From JAXMDT01 sp046348685 (lineage in GTDB: Bacteria > Pseudomonadota > Alphaproteobacteria > Rickettsiales > UBA998): 62,170 nt of DNA. The DNA lies in the NCBI GenBank assembly GCA_046348685.1, contig JAXMDT010000013.1, positions 1 through 62,170 on the forward strand, written 5' to 3'. Below, piece by piece: positions 1 through 7,201 of this stretch. The translations under genes were made by a program, and so were the position numbers. The notes under the pieces were generated by a model, which was not told where the DNA came from, did no database searches, and was given only the letters and a program-made list of their open reading frames with translations. Each line of letters opens with the position of its first letter. Positions within the stretch are counted from its first letter, which is position 1.

Positions 1-173
1 TAACTCGCCTTGACGATGGTGTCGATCGACGGGAGTTATAGCATAGCCGTGTCGGGTGGGAAGCTATAACGTTTTGCTCAATCATCCGGATGGATTTATG
101 GTTATAGCATAGCCGTGTCGGGTGGGAAGCTATAGCTTCAGGATGCGGCGCGGGAAAAGCGTGAAAGTTATAG
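1..173. CRISPR. End of a CRISPR array, 36-bp repeats and 30-bp spacers (type II-like)
   Basis: Two nearly identical 36-bp units lie at 35-70 and 101-136; they differ at one base near the right end. Each starts GTTATAGC and ends GCTATAAC (or GCTATAGC), so the ends are inverted repeats. The spacer between them (71-100) is exactly 30 bp. Bases 1-4 (TAAC) match the last four bases of a repeat, leaving another 30-bp spacer at 5-34. To the right, 137-166 is again 30 bp and is followed at 167-173 by GTTATAG, the first seven bases of a repeat, after which similarity stops. The 36/30 geometry and the end sequences fit type II (especially II-C) arrays; on the minus strand the repeat begins GTTATAGCTTCCC, the usual look of a type II crRNA repeat. 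No cas gene is in the window; any would lie to the left. Transcription direction is inferred, not shown. Confidence 0.85.
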
Positions 174-196
174 TAAATCTTGGTGCTCTCTAACAT

Positions 197-1039
197 TTAT
201 TCCTGCTTAAGCAACCTTACTACCTCTTTAGCTACTTCTGATGCTTCAAGAGAGCTCGATTGCTTCTCTTCATCCCTCTCCATCCGTTCAATCACCTCAA
301 ATTGCTGAGCAACAGAAAAGCCGCCATATACGATGAAGGTAGTAGCAGGGGTTTCGTGTCCCATGTTTCGCGCCCATGCCATTTGGTCTTCCACCGTCTT
401 GCACATCGTGCGGCCAATGGCGGAGATTGTATCCCGAATGCGGTGTGGGGAGAAATAGGGCAGACCCGCCATCTCAAACGAGGCTTTCAAGATACGTCGC
501 ACCGCCGAAGCGGATTTCCAATGCTCACGGGAGAGAGTTCCACCCGTAAAGCTCATATCTTCGCCTTGCACTAACACTTCTTTAGGAAACAGGGGATCGT
601 TATCTCCGAAGAGCAGCACTTCACGCAAGTGCTTCACCCAATCCAGTATGACTTGGTGGATATCATCGCCCACAGGATAAAATCTGGTATTAATGTGTTT
701 GCCGAACTTCGTGGCTACCTCTTTCGGGTTCTGCTTCACATATTTCTTTTCCGTATTTATGTGTTTTAATTTCAATGTAATGAGTGCGCCATCTCGCGCA
801 CCTGTAGTAAACAAAAAGGCTAATACTGCTCTGTCACGCAGTTGCACATCTGTATTGGCAGGGAGCACCGACAGCGTTTTCCTAATCTGTTCTGGGCTAG
901 GATACGCATCATCAATTCTTGGCAGACCTTCTTCAATCCATCGGTGTACGGTGTTGGGATGAACGTGTGTCACAGACGCCAATTCCTGTACCGTATAAGA
1001 AAGTTTGCTCTTTATATGGCGCGTGTTAATGCGCTTCAT
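197..1039 (-). CDS. Tyrosine recombinase with N-terminal helix-turn-helix
   Basis: 280 residues. The first ~60 residues look like a DNA-binding helix-turn-helix (VHPNTVHRWIEEGLPR). The rest is a tyrosine recombinase catalytic domain: first arginine in FTTGARDGALI (about residue 82), an HRIRDT box for the His-x-x-Arg, GHETPATTF, and the candidate tyrosine in IVYGG near residue 240. Such enzymes cut and rejoin DNA at specific sites. It starts 2 bp after the AlpA-like gene stop, so the two are probably co-transcribed. The stop codon lies only 23 bp from the truncated CRISPR repeat. It lacks the N-terminal domain of the tRNA-type integrase at 1787-3022, so it is a different recombinase; it may act on another site or assist excision. 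Function beyond recombination is inference. Confidence 0.8.
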   Translation of the reverse strand: MKRINTRHIKSKLSYTVQELASVTHVHPNTVHRWIEEGLPRIDDAYPSPEQIRKTLSVLPANTDVQLRDRAVLAFLFTTGARDGALITLKLKHINTEKKYVKQNPKEVATKFGKHINTRFYPVGDDIHQVILDWVKHLREVLLFGDNDPLFPKEVLVQGEDMSFTGGTLSREHWKSASAVRRILKASFEMAGLPYFSPHRIRDTISAIGRTMCKTVEDQMAWARNMGHETPATTFIVYGGFSVAQQFEVIERMERDEEKQSSSLEASEVAKEVVRLLKQE

Positions 1040-1041
1040 AA

Positions 1042-1230
1042 CTAAAGCTTCTCAATCAATGCGCGGATATCCTCTACCCGCCACGCCGTTATTCGCTCAC
1101 CTAGTTTTACAGCCTTTGGATAGCGGCCTGATTTTACACCAGCCCACCATGTGGATTTGCCGACTGGAATGTATCTAAGGACTTCGGAAAGACGTAGAAA
1201 GCCGGTTTCGGGTAGTTTGTTGTCTGCCAT
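1042..1230 (-). CDS. AlpA-family regulator/excisionase-like protein
   Basis: 62 residues, the usual size of AlpA-type phage and island regulators. The pattern LRLSEVLRYIPVGKSTWW, then GRYPKAVKLG and WRVEDIRALI, is the winged-helix MerR-like fold of this family: helix-turn-helix, a basic wing, then a tryptophan-containing strand and C-terminal helix. Members bind DNA near att sites and switch on the integrase or help excision. Directly upstream of the 280-residue recombinase with a 2-bp gap, suggesting coupled expression. Confidence 0.85.
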   Translation of the reverse strand: MADNKLPETGFLRLSEVLRYIPVGKSTWWAGVKSGRYPKAVKLGERITAWRVEDIRALIEKL

Positions 1231-1323
1231 GATTTACCTCCATCTGTGATGTGACGGAGTAATCCTGCTATGTCCGGTTGCTAATATGGCCGAATTCGGT
1301 TTAGTCGTTCCCGAATTCGGTTT

Positions 1324-1705
1324 TCAGTCGGGGTCTTTAAGATTTTCTATCGAGATAAGCGCTTTCGCTTCATTCAGGTATTTACGGATTGTATCATCGG
1401 TCACAGAAATGCCGAGTTTTATTAAATCACCAGAAATCTCTACTGCTGTAGGAGTTCTGGCAGCGACTGGATCATAAGCGTAGCCCTTTACAGCCATACC
1501 AATTAAAATTTTGAGCAGCGTTTCCCTTTTTTGCCCTGAGTTCAGTGCGATATTCATCGGCCTGAATTTCCAGCTCTTTGATCCGTTCTTCGGTATCAGG
1601 ATTAATCGGCTTATTCAAAACTTTATTTAGCCGAAGAAGCTTAAGTTCAGAAAATTTTCTGTAGACCAAGAATGCAATCGGATCAAAAGCTGGGAGAGTT
1701 GGCAT
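1324..1705 (-). pseudogene. Small element-associated gene split by a frameshift
   Basis: Two minus-strand reading frames overlap here: 1472-1705 (77 codons, starting MPTLPAFDPIAF) and 1324-1557 (77 codons, ending in a segment GYAYDPVAARTPTAVEISGD then LGISVTDDTIRKYL). As I recall, small proteins near integrases have one continuous protein of this kind: a helical N-terminal half followed by a KxxLLKxLIGMAVKGYxYDP-type segment. The two frames can be joined by a one-base change at the run of six T at 1527-1532 (six A in the message), giving a protein of about 125-130 residues. I therefore read it as one gene with a frameshift, real or from sequencing. Alternatively two overlapping genes. No function is known to me. 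Confidence 0.55.
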
Positions 1706-1786
1706 ATACCCTTGAAATAAGTTGATATGCGAGACATTAAATTATTTCCGCTTATTATCAACGAAATCCAGCATCGTCCAACACAG

Positions 1787-3022
1787 CTATCTGTTTTTAG
1801 TAAATTTTCTTTCGACAACTCGACTGTTTTTTACTGCAGTATCTATGTAGTCAGCCCACCACTGCATCATTGTAGCGCGTTCGGGCAGGTATTCAGCGTG
1901 GTTATAAGCGGCTCGCACAGTGTCACGTTCGGCGTGTGCAAGCTGGCGCTCGATAACTTCACGGCGGAAGCCGTTTTCGTTGAGGATGGTTGAGGCTGTA
2001 GAACGGAAGCCGTGACCAGTCGTCCGGCCCTTGTACCCCATGACTTCGATTGCTCTAAGAAAGGTATTCTCGCTTATAGTGCTACGCGGGTTCTGGTGGC
2101 TTGGAAAGATATAGCCAGCCACGTTACGGCCTGTGATATCGCGCAGCAGTTTCAGAATTTTCAGGCTTTGCTTCGAAAGAGGGATAATATGCGCCTCATT
2201 CATCTTCATGCGCTCTGCCGGGATTTTCCACTGGGCTTTTTCCCAATTGATTTCTTCCCACCGCGCGCCACGAATCTCGCCAGAGCGGACAAAGGTCAGA
2301 ATCATAAGCTGGAAAGCCAGCTTCGTCAGGATACTGCCTCTGTAATCGGTATCGTACCGCCCCAGTTTGGCAAGGAATTCTGGAAGCTCATGCTCTTGTA
2401 AATATGCAAGGCCTTTGCTTTTCGTGGGTTGCAGGGCGCCTTTCAAATGCGGCGTTACGTCATTCTTGGCGCGGCCAGTGGCAATGGCATAACGGAAAAT
2501 TTGGCTGCAGTGCTGTAATTGACGATGAGCCAAGTCCCGTTTGCCCTCAGATTCTAGCGTGCGAAGAGCGCTTAGGAGTTCAGGCGGGGTTACCTCCTTG
2601 ATTGGGCGTGTGCCGATATGCGGGAATATATTGGTTTCGAGACGCCGCAAAGTCGCCGCTGCGTGGGCCGGTTTCCAAGTATGCTTCTTCTGCGCATGCC
2701 ACTCACGGGCAATATTCTCAAAACTGTTATTGTGAGTGACGCGCAATTCCAGTTTTGCCAATTTCTTGTGAGTCGCCGGGTCTACACCCTCGGCAATCAA
2801 CTTCTTTGCTTCATCACGCTTCTCACGCGCTTCAGCAAGACTAAATAAAGGGTAGGTGCCAATTGCCAGCGTCTTTTGCTTGCCCAAAAAGCGGTAGTTC
2901 ATACGCCAGTATTTGCCAGTCTCACTTAGCTGCAGATAGAGACCGCCTCCGTCTGAGAGCTTATTTCCCTCTCCAGAGGAATTATATTTGGCATTCTTGC
3001 ATTGAGTATTGGTCAACTTCAT
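1787..3022 (-). CDS. Tyrosine integrase, DUF4102 (P4/CP4-57) type
   Basis: 411 residues, the normal size of the family. N-terminal DUF4102 domain (about 1-90: KLSDGGGLYLQL, then FLGKQKTLAIGTYP and LAEAREKRDEAK), a SAM-like core-binding domain (about 100-190), and the catalytic domain. Catalytic residues seen: Arg in LTFVRSGEIRGA (about 265), the HGFR box (about 345), and the tyrosine in AAYNHAEYL (about 377). It catalyses insertion and excision of the element at the tRNA-Glu 3' end, which lies 166 bp upstream of its start. A 12-bp inverted repeat abuts the start codon and may regulate it. Confident as to family; the choice of tRNA-Glu as target is inferred from position. Confidence 0.93.
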   Translation of the reverse strand: MKLTNTQCKNAKYNSSGEGNKLSDGGGLYLQLSETGKYWRMNYRFLGKQKTLAIGTYPLFSLAEAREKRDEAKKLIAEGVDPATHKKLAKLELRVTHNNSFENIAREWHAQKKHTWKPAHAAATLRRLETNIFPHIGTRPIKEVTPPELLSALRTLESEGKRDLAHRQLQHCSQIFRYAIATGRAKNDVTPHLKGALQPTKSKGLAYLQEHELPEFLAKLGRYDTDYRGSILTKLAFQLMILTFVRSGEIRGARWEEINWEKAQWKIPAERMKMNEAHIIPLSKQSLKILKLLRDITGRNVAGYIFPSHQNPRSTISENTFLRAIEVMGYKGRTTGHGFRSTASTILNENGFRREVIERQLAHAERDTVRAAYNHAEYLPERATMMQWWADYIDTAVKNSRVVERKFTKNR

Positions 3023-3075
3023 TTGTTGGTATCTCAGTTGGTGAATCTCCAGATACCAACAAAAAATACCAACAA
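3023..3075. repeat. Inverted and direct repeats upstream of the integrase
   Basis: A perfect 12-bp inverted repeat: TTGTTGGTATCT at 3023-3034 and its complement at 3051-3062. The core ATACCAACAA recurs at 3066-3075, so there are two direct copies 13 bp apart and one inverted copy touching the integrase start codon. Likely integrase arm-type sites or an operator; in RNA the hairpin would cover the ribosome binding region. Confidence 0.6.
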
Positions 3076-3187
3076 TTGGTTGGATGTGGTTGGACTTTAT
3101 TGTGGTCTCAAAGACCGCAATTTAGCCTGTATATATTGAAATGTCTAGCTTTTTTGGACTGCTTTGGATACACTTGTCCTGTGGTTT

Positions 3188-3262
3188 TGGCGACCCCTAC
3201 GGGACTCGAACCCGTGTTACCTCCGTGAAAGGGAGGTGTCCTAACCGCTAGACGAAGGGGTC
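3188..3262 (-). tRNA. tRNA-Glu (UUC)
   Basis: Minus-strand cloverleaf: acceptor GACCCCT pairs with AGGGGTC; the anticodon arm CCTCC-CTTTCAC-GGAGG gives anticodon TTC; the T arm contains GGGTTCGAGTCCC. Discriminator G at 3191 and an encoded CCA at 3188-3190. Its 3' end is the probable integration site of the neighbouring element. It lies downstream of tRNA-Gln in the same direction. Confidence 0.95.
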
Positions 3263-3431
3263 TGGGTATTACGTCATGGACGTAAAATAGGGCGCTACTA
3301 TCTGCATATTGCTTATCGAAGTCAATAGGGATGTTTGGGGAAGATTATTTCAGTATAAAAGGCTTTTCCTAATGCCGGCAACGTTCCGGTAAATTTATGA
3401 AATTGCCCTCATTCTCGGCTTTGCAAGATTT

Positions 3432-3464
3432 AAGGGGAATCGGGTTTGAACCCCGATTCCCCTT
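3432..3464. repeat. Strong 13-bp hairpin between the two tRNA genes
   Basis: AAGGGGAATCGGG (3432-3444) pairs perfectly with CCCGATTCCCCTT (3452-3464) around a 7-nt loop. It starts a few bases after the tRNA-Gln CCA. No clear T run follows on either strand, so it is either an inefficient terminator or a processing structure in a Gln-Glu tRNA precursor. The centre (GGGTTTGAACCCC) resembles a tRNA T arm, so it could be a tRNA relic. Confidence 0.6.
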
Positions 3465-3467
3465 AAA

Positions 3468-3542
3468 TGGCTGGGGCGCCAGGATTCGAACCTGGGAATG
3501 GCGGTACCAAAAACCGCTGCCTTACCACTTGGCTACGCCCCA
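3468..3542 (-). tRNA. tRNA-Gln (UUG)
   Basis: Minus-strand cloverleaf: acceptor TGGGGCG pairs with CGCCCCA; anticodon stem GCGGT/ACCGC with loop TTTTGGT, so anticodon TTG; T arm with GGTTCGAATCC. Encoded CCA at 3468-3470. Upstream of tRNA-Glu on the same strand. Confidence 0.95.
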
Positions 3543-3604
3543 ACGAGACTGGCATTGATAGCGGACTCTATATAAGAGTCAACTGTTAAAGAAAGGCTTA
3601 AGAT

Positions 3605-3946
3605 TCAACCGGTTTTTGAGACAGACTGCGCGATCCAGGAGAGAAACGGGGCATAACCGTCCTCGATGGATAAAACAAGGATAGCCGGACATTCATAAGA
3701 ATGCAGCGTTTTAACGTGCAGTTGAAGCGTATCGACGCATTCCACTGTCGTCTTTAAAATCAGCACGCATTCATCACCTTCGGCAATTTTACCTTCCCAC
3801 CAGTAAAGCGACCGCATCCCGGGAATAATATTCGCGCAGGCCGCCAGTTTGCGCTCGATCAAATCGCGTGCGATCTTTTCCGCTTCTTCCGTGGAACTGG
3901 TGGTGATATAGACGAGACGCGGCTTTATCTCTGCTGCAATTGTCAT
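3605..3946 (-). CDS. cutA: CutA-family divalent-cation tolerance protein
   Basis: 113 residues, full length for CutA1. The family pattern is clear: VYITTSSTEEAEKIARDL, ERKLAACANIIPGMRSLYWW, then EGDECVLILKTT and HSYECPAILVLSIEDG. These small trimeric ferredoxin-fold proteins are linked to copper and other divalent metal tolerance; their biochemical role is poorly defined. It is divergent from the small secreted protein at 3975 across a 28-bp gap, and lies upstream of the tRNA pair. Confidence 0.93.
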   Translation of the reverse strand: MTIAAEIKPRLVYITTSSTEEAEKIARDLIERKLAACANIIPGMRSLYWWEGKIAEGDECVLILKTTVECVDTLQLHVKTLHSYECPAILVLSIEDGYAPFLSWIAQSVSKTG

Positions 3947-3974
3947 ATGCGACCCTTCCTGAAAGGAGAAATCT

Positions 3975-4370
3975 ATGCAACGTTTTCATAAAATGTCACG
4001 GTGTTTTTTAGCGCTGCTTACCGGCGCTGCCCTCGTATTCAGTATGCCCGTTCTTGCCTGTGAAGAAGGTGGCCCGGAAGGTCCTGGGGGATCCGGCGGC
4101 AAAGCGATGCATATGAAACCGCCTAAAACTCTGGAAGAAGCGCGTGCACGCGCCAAGCAGCATCTTGATGAACTGAACAGCATGAGTGAGGCGGATTTCC
4201 AGAAGCGCCAGCAGATGCATCAGCAGATGCGCGATAAATGGCAGAGCATGTCGCCGGAAGAAAAAGAGGCTGCAAAGGGTAAAATGCAGCAATGGAAGCA
4301 AAATCATCAAGGCGGCATGATGGCGCCGCATGACGGCGGGACGCCCCCTGCTCCCGGCGGCGATCGCTAA
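3975..4370 (+). CDS. Small exported Met/Gly/Pro-rich protein
   Basis: 131 residues. The start is fixed by AAGGAG 7-8 nt upstream of the ATG. Residues ~1-28 form a signal peptide (FLALLTGAALVFSMPVLA), with Cys right after the predicted cleavage site; VLAC is a poor but possible lipobox. The mature part has a Gly/Glu-rich start, a helical charged middle (LEEARARAKQHLDELN, then MSPEEKEAAKGKMQQW) similar in feel to DUF3106-type periplasmic proteins, and a Met/His/Gly/Pro tail. Met and His richness could mean metal binding, and the neighbour is cutA, but that is speculation. A clear terminator follows. Confidence 0.75.
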   Translation: MQRFHKMSRCFLALLTGAALVFSMPVLACEEGGPEGPGGSGGKAMHMKPPKTLEEARARAKQHLDELNSMSEADFQKRQQMHQQMRDKWQSMSPEEKEAAKGKMQQWKQNHQGGMMAPHDGGTPPAPGGDR

Positions 4371-4382
4371 AAAAAGCGGTTA

Positions 4383-4417
4383 AAAAAGCCCCGGTGATTA
4401 GCCGGGGCTTTTTCTTT
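4383..4417. terminator. Rho-independent terminator (bidirectional)
   Basis: AGCCCCGG (4387-4394) pairs with CCGGGGCT (4402-4409) around a 7-nt loop, flanked by six A on the left and a T-rich tract on the right. It lies between the converging genes ending at 4370 (+) and 4433 (-) and can serve both. Confidence 0.9.
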
Positions 4418-4432
4418 GTCTAGAGATGATAA

Positions 4433-5299
4433 TTAGAACGTGCTGCGGATACGCAGGTTACAACCTGGCTGATTGGCGATCGCCTCGTTTGCAGCGGAGC
4501 TGACGGACGTCGCGTAGTCATCCTTACCGGTCGTATTGTAGCAGTCACCTGCAGCGGGAGCAGCAGCACCGCCTGTCGGAGTTTGAGCGGCTGCAATTGC
4601 GTCTGCAGACGTGTTAAACGAACGTATGATACCCGTATCCGGGAATCCGTCATCCATTTTTTCGTCGAGGTTGTCCGCTTCGGTCGGGGTCAGGCCGTCC
4701 TGCCAGCCCACAACGCCGGCCGTTGCCGTTGCACCGGTGGGTGTTCCAAGATAGAAATAGTTATTACCGACAGCCGGGAAAACGATCACGTTCGTACCAC
4801 GGCCTAATTTACCGGTTGGCAGGAAGGTATTCATGCCTGCCTGCGTAATCGCGGTACCACCAACGTTTGTCGTCGTGCGGGTGGAATCATAGAAACCACC
4901 TGCAATCATGCCGACCTGGTTCAAATCAGACCAGAACAACAATACTTCGTTAGCAAGATCGGCAACGTTAGCGGCGGTTGCGCTGCCCTCGATCAAACCA
5001 TCACCATCACCAAGCGAGTTGGCGCCGGTACGTGCCGCAGCTGCAATCAGGCCATACTGAGTTGCTACGGTCGAGGCAACGTCACCCGGATAATACCGGT
5101 ATTTATCGCGGAATGTATTTGCGGCGGAATTGAAGGAATCAATTTGGGTCATCTGGGAGCGGACAGTCGCCGCCTTGATCATATCCTGGCCAACGAGAAT
5201 ACCGCCGACGATTAGACCGATGATGACAAGTACAATGGATAATTCCACCAGCGTGAAACCGTCTTGGTGTGCTTTGTACGGGTTAGTATTGTAAGTCAT
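4433..5299 (-). CDS. Type IV pilin/pseudopilin-like protein, copy 2
   Basis: 288 residues. A 14-residue leader ends in Gly, followed by the prepilin peptidase/methylation signature FTLVELSIVLVIIGLIVGG, with the conserved Glu at +5 and a hydrophobic helix. Then QMTQIDSFNSAANTFRDKYR and YYPGD, common in major-pilin-like proteins of this type. A Cys pair (AGDCYN and QPGCNL) near the C-terminus may form a D-loop disulfide. The protein is a close paralogue of the one encoded at 5406-6269. SD GAGGA lies 7 nt before the ATG. No pilus assembly genes (pilB, pilC, pilQ, pilD) are in the window, so they must be elsewhere. Confidence 0.88.
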   Translation of the reverse strand: MTYNTNPYKAHQDGFTLVELSIVLVIIGLIVGGILVGQDMIKAATVRSQMTQIDSFNSAANTFRDKYRYYPGDVASTVATQYGLIAAAARTGANSLGDGDGLIEGSATAANVADLANEVLLFWSDLNQVGMIAGGFYDSTRTTTNVGGTAITQAGMNTFLPTGKLGRGTNVIVFPAVGNNYFYLGTPTGATATAGVVGWQDGLTPTEADNLDEKMDDGFPDTGIIRSFNTSADAIAAAQTPTGGAAAPAAGDCYNTTGKDDYATSVSSAANEAIANQPGCNLRIRSTF

Positions 5300-5370
5300 G
5301 GTTGAATCCTCTTATATGTGTATGGATAATTATTAAATCTGATATCTCTTAAATTTGAATTAATCGCTAC

Positions 5371-5398
5371 AAGAAACCCCGGCGAACCGGGGTTTCTC
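5371..5398 (-). terminator. Rho-independent terminator between the two pilin genes
   Basis: GAAACCCCGG (5373-5382) pairs perfectly with CCGGGGTTTC (5387-5396) around a CGAA loop. On the minus strand a short T-rich stretch follows. It separates copy 1 (ending at 5406) from copy 2 (starting at 5299), so each pilin may be its own transcript. Confidence 0.8.
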
Positions 5399-5405
5399 AT
5401 TTTCA

Positions 5406-6269
5406 TTAGAAAGTGCTGCGAATACGCAGGTTACAGGCCTGCGTGTTGGATATCGCTTCGTTTGCAGCAGTGCTGACGCTCGTGAAGTAGTCATCTTTGT
5501 TATCGGTGACGTAGCATGTACCAGCGGTTACTGCAGCGATCGTCGAAGAGTCGCCGGGAGTTTGCGCAGCAGCGATTGCCGTGGTTGATGTACCGAATGC
5601 ACGGATAATGCCCGTATCCGGGTAACCGTCGTCCATTTTTTCATCCAGATTGTCTGCTTCGGTTGGTGTGAATGCATCCGCCCAGGTGTTTACACCTGCA
5701 GCCGAGGACGCGGTGATGACACCGATATAGAAATAGTTGTTACCTACAGCAGGGAAAACGGACACCGAACCACCTCGGCCAAGCTTGGAAGGCGGGATTA
5801 AAGTAAAGACACCTGCCTGCGTTGCACCGGTACCGCCAATGGTAACAGTCGTACGTGCGGAATCATAATAACCGCCCGCAATCATGCCAACCTGGTTTAA
5901 GTCTGACCAGAAAAGCAGTGTTTCGTTATTAAGATCGGCTACGTTGGCGGCAGTGGCACTACCTTCGATCAGTCCGTCGCCATCACCGAGTGAGTTAGCG
6001 CCGGTACGTGCGGCAGCGGCAACGAGGCCGTATTGAGTAGCAGTGGCGGCAGCGATGTCACCAGGATAGTAACGGTATTTATCGCGGAATGTATTCGCCG
6101 CTGCATTAAATGAATCCAGCTGGGTCATCTGCGAACGGACGGTCGCCGCCTTGATCATATCCTGACCAACGAGAATACCGCCGACGATTAGACCGATGAT
6201 AACGAGTACGATGGACAATTCCACAAGGGTAAAACCCTCCTGCCCATTTTGCGAAGTTTTGTATTTCAT
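5406..6269 (-). CDS. Type IV pilin/pseudopilin-like protein, copy 1
   Basis: 287 residues, 12-residue leader ending in Gly, then the same FTLVELSIVLVIIGLIVGG signature as copy 2. The first ~100 residues and the last ~40 (including two Cys and the ending NLRIRSTF) are almost the same in the two copies, while the middle, around 150-260, has diverged. This fits a tandem duplication followed by divergence of the surface part. A strong SD (GGGGAGGG) lies just before the ATG and a perfect TATAAT box lies at 6296-6301 on the minus strand, so it should be well expressed. Confidence 0.88.
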   Translation of the reverse strand: MKYKTSQNGQEGFTLVELSIVLVIIGLIVGGILVGQDMIKAATVRSQMTQLDSFNAAANTFRDKYRYYPGDIAAATATQYGLVAAAARTGANSLGDGDGLIEGSATAANVADLNNETLLFWSDLNQVGMIAGGYYDSARTTVTIGGTGATQAGVFTLIPPSKLGRGGSVSVFPAVGNNYFYIGVITASSAAGVNTWADAFTPTEADNLDEKMDDGYPDTGIIRAFGTSTTAIAAAQTPGDSSTIAAVTAGTCYVTDNKDDYFTSVSTAANEAISNTQACNLRIRSTF

Positions 6270-6541
6270 AGTCCCTCCCCTGAAATCTGCTTCATATTAT
6301 AAGTGTAAGTCGTGAGGAAAACCTTAACGCAAATGGTAGGTAAATACTGCTTAGAGGTAACAAATATATACGTTAAGCATCGATTTTTTTGACGACTGAA
6401 ATTAAGCAGACACACGCGTCGAAAAATAAGAAATATCAGTGATTTTAAATCGCTAAAGTTGTAGTGTTAGCCAATTAATTAAAATTTGTTATTAATTTTA
6501 CTGCTCAATATCGCTACAAAACGCCAAATATTTTTAATAAC

Positions 6542-7162
6542 TCATATTTTTGAGAATGGCTGGAATGGCTTTTTTCCAAGGGTTTCTCTGGCTGCCTGTG
6601 TCATTGCATAAAAAAGCGTAATGTATTTTCCATTTAATGCCTGCTGCTCGCGAGCTGCATTAAAGGATTCAACGGTAAACCAGCCTACGCGTTTAGAATC
6701 AACTGCAAGTGCAGTTAACGCATCCTCTGAAATCCTGTTTTTAACCTGCCCCATCAGGAAATGAATACCATATTTTGGATGTGCCAAGATGCCACAATCG
6801 TACAGCGGAAGCATAAAATCCGTTTCTTTCAGTCCCAATTCTTCCTCGGCCTCGCGAAAAACCGTACGCTCCGCAGGCTCAGGTAGCGCGCCAAACATCT
6901 CAGCTGCCATAATATCTTTTTCCGTACGCAGTTCGTATTTTGCTCCTTTTTTATCGTAGCATTCGATTGTGCCCCGCGCGATACCCCAGCGTGTTTCATC
7001 CAGCGCGATTTTTGGTTTTGGAATATGCAGGAGAAACGAAAACTGCCCGAATGCATCGATGTGAAAAGGAAGAATGCCGCATTTTGTCAGCGGTTCATTC
7101 CCCTTGTAACGCACGCTATCCAGCGCCGGATGTTCCCAGCGAATCAATGTCTCTTGTGCCAT
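6542..7162 (-). CDS. Nudix-like hydrolase
   Basis: 206 residues. A Nudix-box core REAEEELGL follows GALPEPAERTVF around residues 110-130; the leading Gly spacing of the motif is not canonical. N-terminal part KCGILPFHIDAFGQFSFLLH matches the first Nudix strands. It presumably hydrolyses a nucleoside-diphosphate-linked compound; substrate unknown. It is not RppH, which is encoded at 39464. The 272-bp AT-rich stretch between this gene and the pilin gene (6270-6541) holds only the pilin promoter. Confidence 0.7.
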   Translation of the reverse strand: MAQETLIRWEHPALDSVRYKGNEPLTKCGILPFHIDAFGQFSFLLHIPKPKIALDETRWGIARGTIECYDKKGAKYELRTEKDIMAAEMFGALPEPAERTVFREAEEELGLKETDFMLPLYDCGILAHPKYGIHFLMGQVKNRISEDALTALAVDSKRVGWFTVESFNAAREQQALNGKYITLFYAMTQAARETLGKKPFQPFSKI

Positions 7163-7201
7163 AGGATGATTATGGAAGAATTAAAGCTGGAGGAAAGGGA
7201 A

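Larger units (their letters stand above)
1..3190. mobile_element. Partial integrative element/genomic island next to tRNA-Glu
   Basis: A DUF4102-type integrase gene lies just inside the 3' end of tRNA-Glu, the usual arrangement for islands that recombine into tRNA 3' ends. Next to it are an AlpA-like regulator, a second tyrosine recombinase, a small gene typical of such elements and a CRISPR array end. The tRNA 3' end (3188 upward) is the likely attachment site. I found no second copy of that tRNA 3' end between 1 and 3187, so the far boundary should lie left of the window. Whether the CRISPR array is cargo or older flanking DNA is not settled by the window. Confidence 0.6.

Noticed and set aside
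1525..1535. Programmed -1 frameshift in the small element gene
   Set aside because: The heptamer A AAA AAG is there, but the downstream frame is +1; -1 slippage leads quickly to a stop.
1627..1818. 63-codon minus-strand frame overlapping the integrase 3' end
   Set aside because: Overlaps two better-supported genes, no SD and no recognisable sequence.
3432..3464. Rho-independent terminator between the tRNAs
   Set aside because: Strong stem but no T run on either strand; recorded as a hairpin of unknown role.
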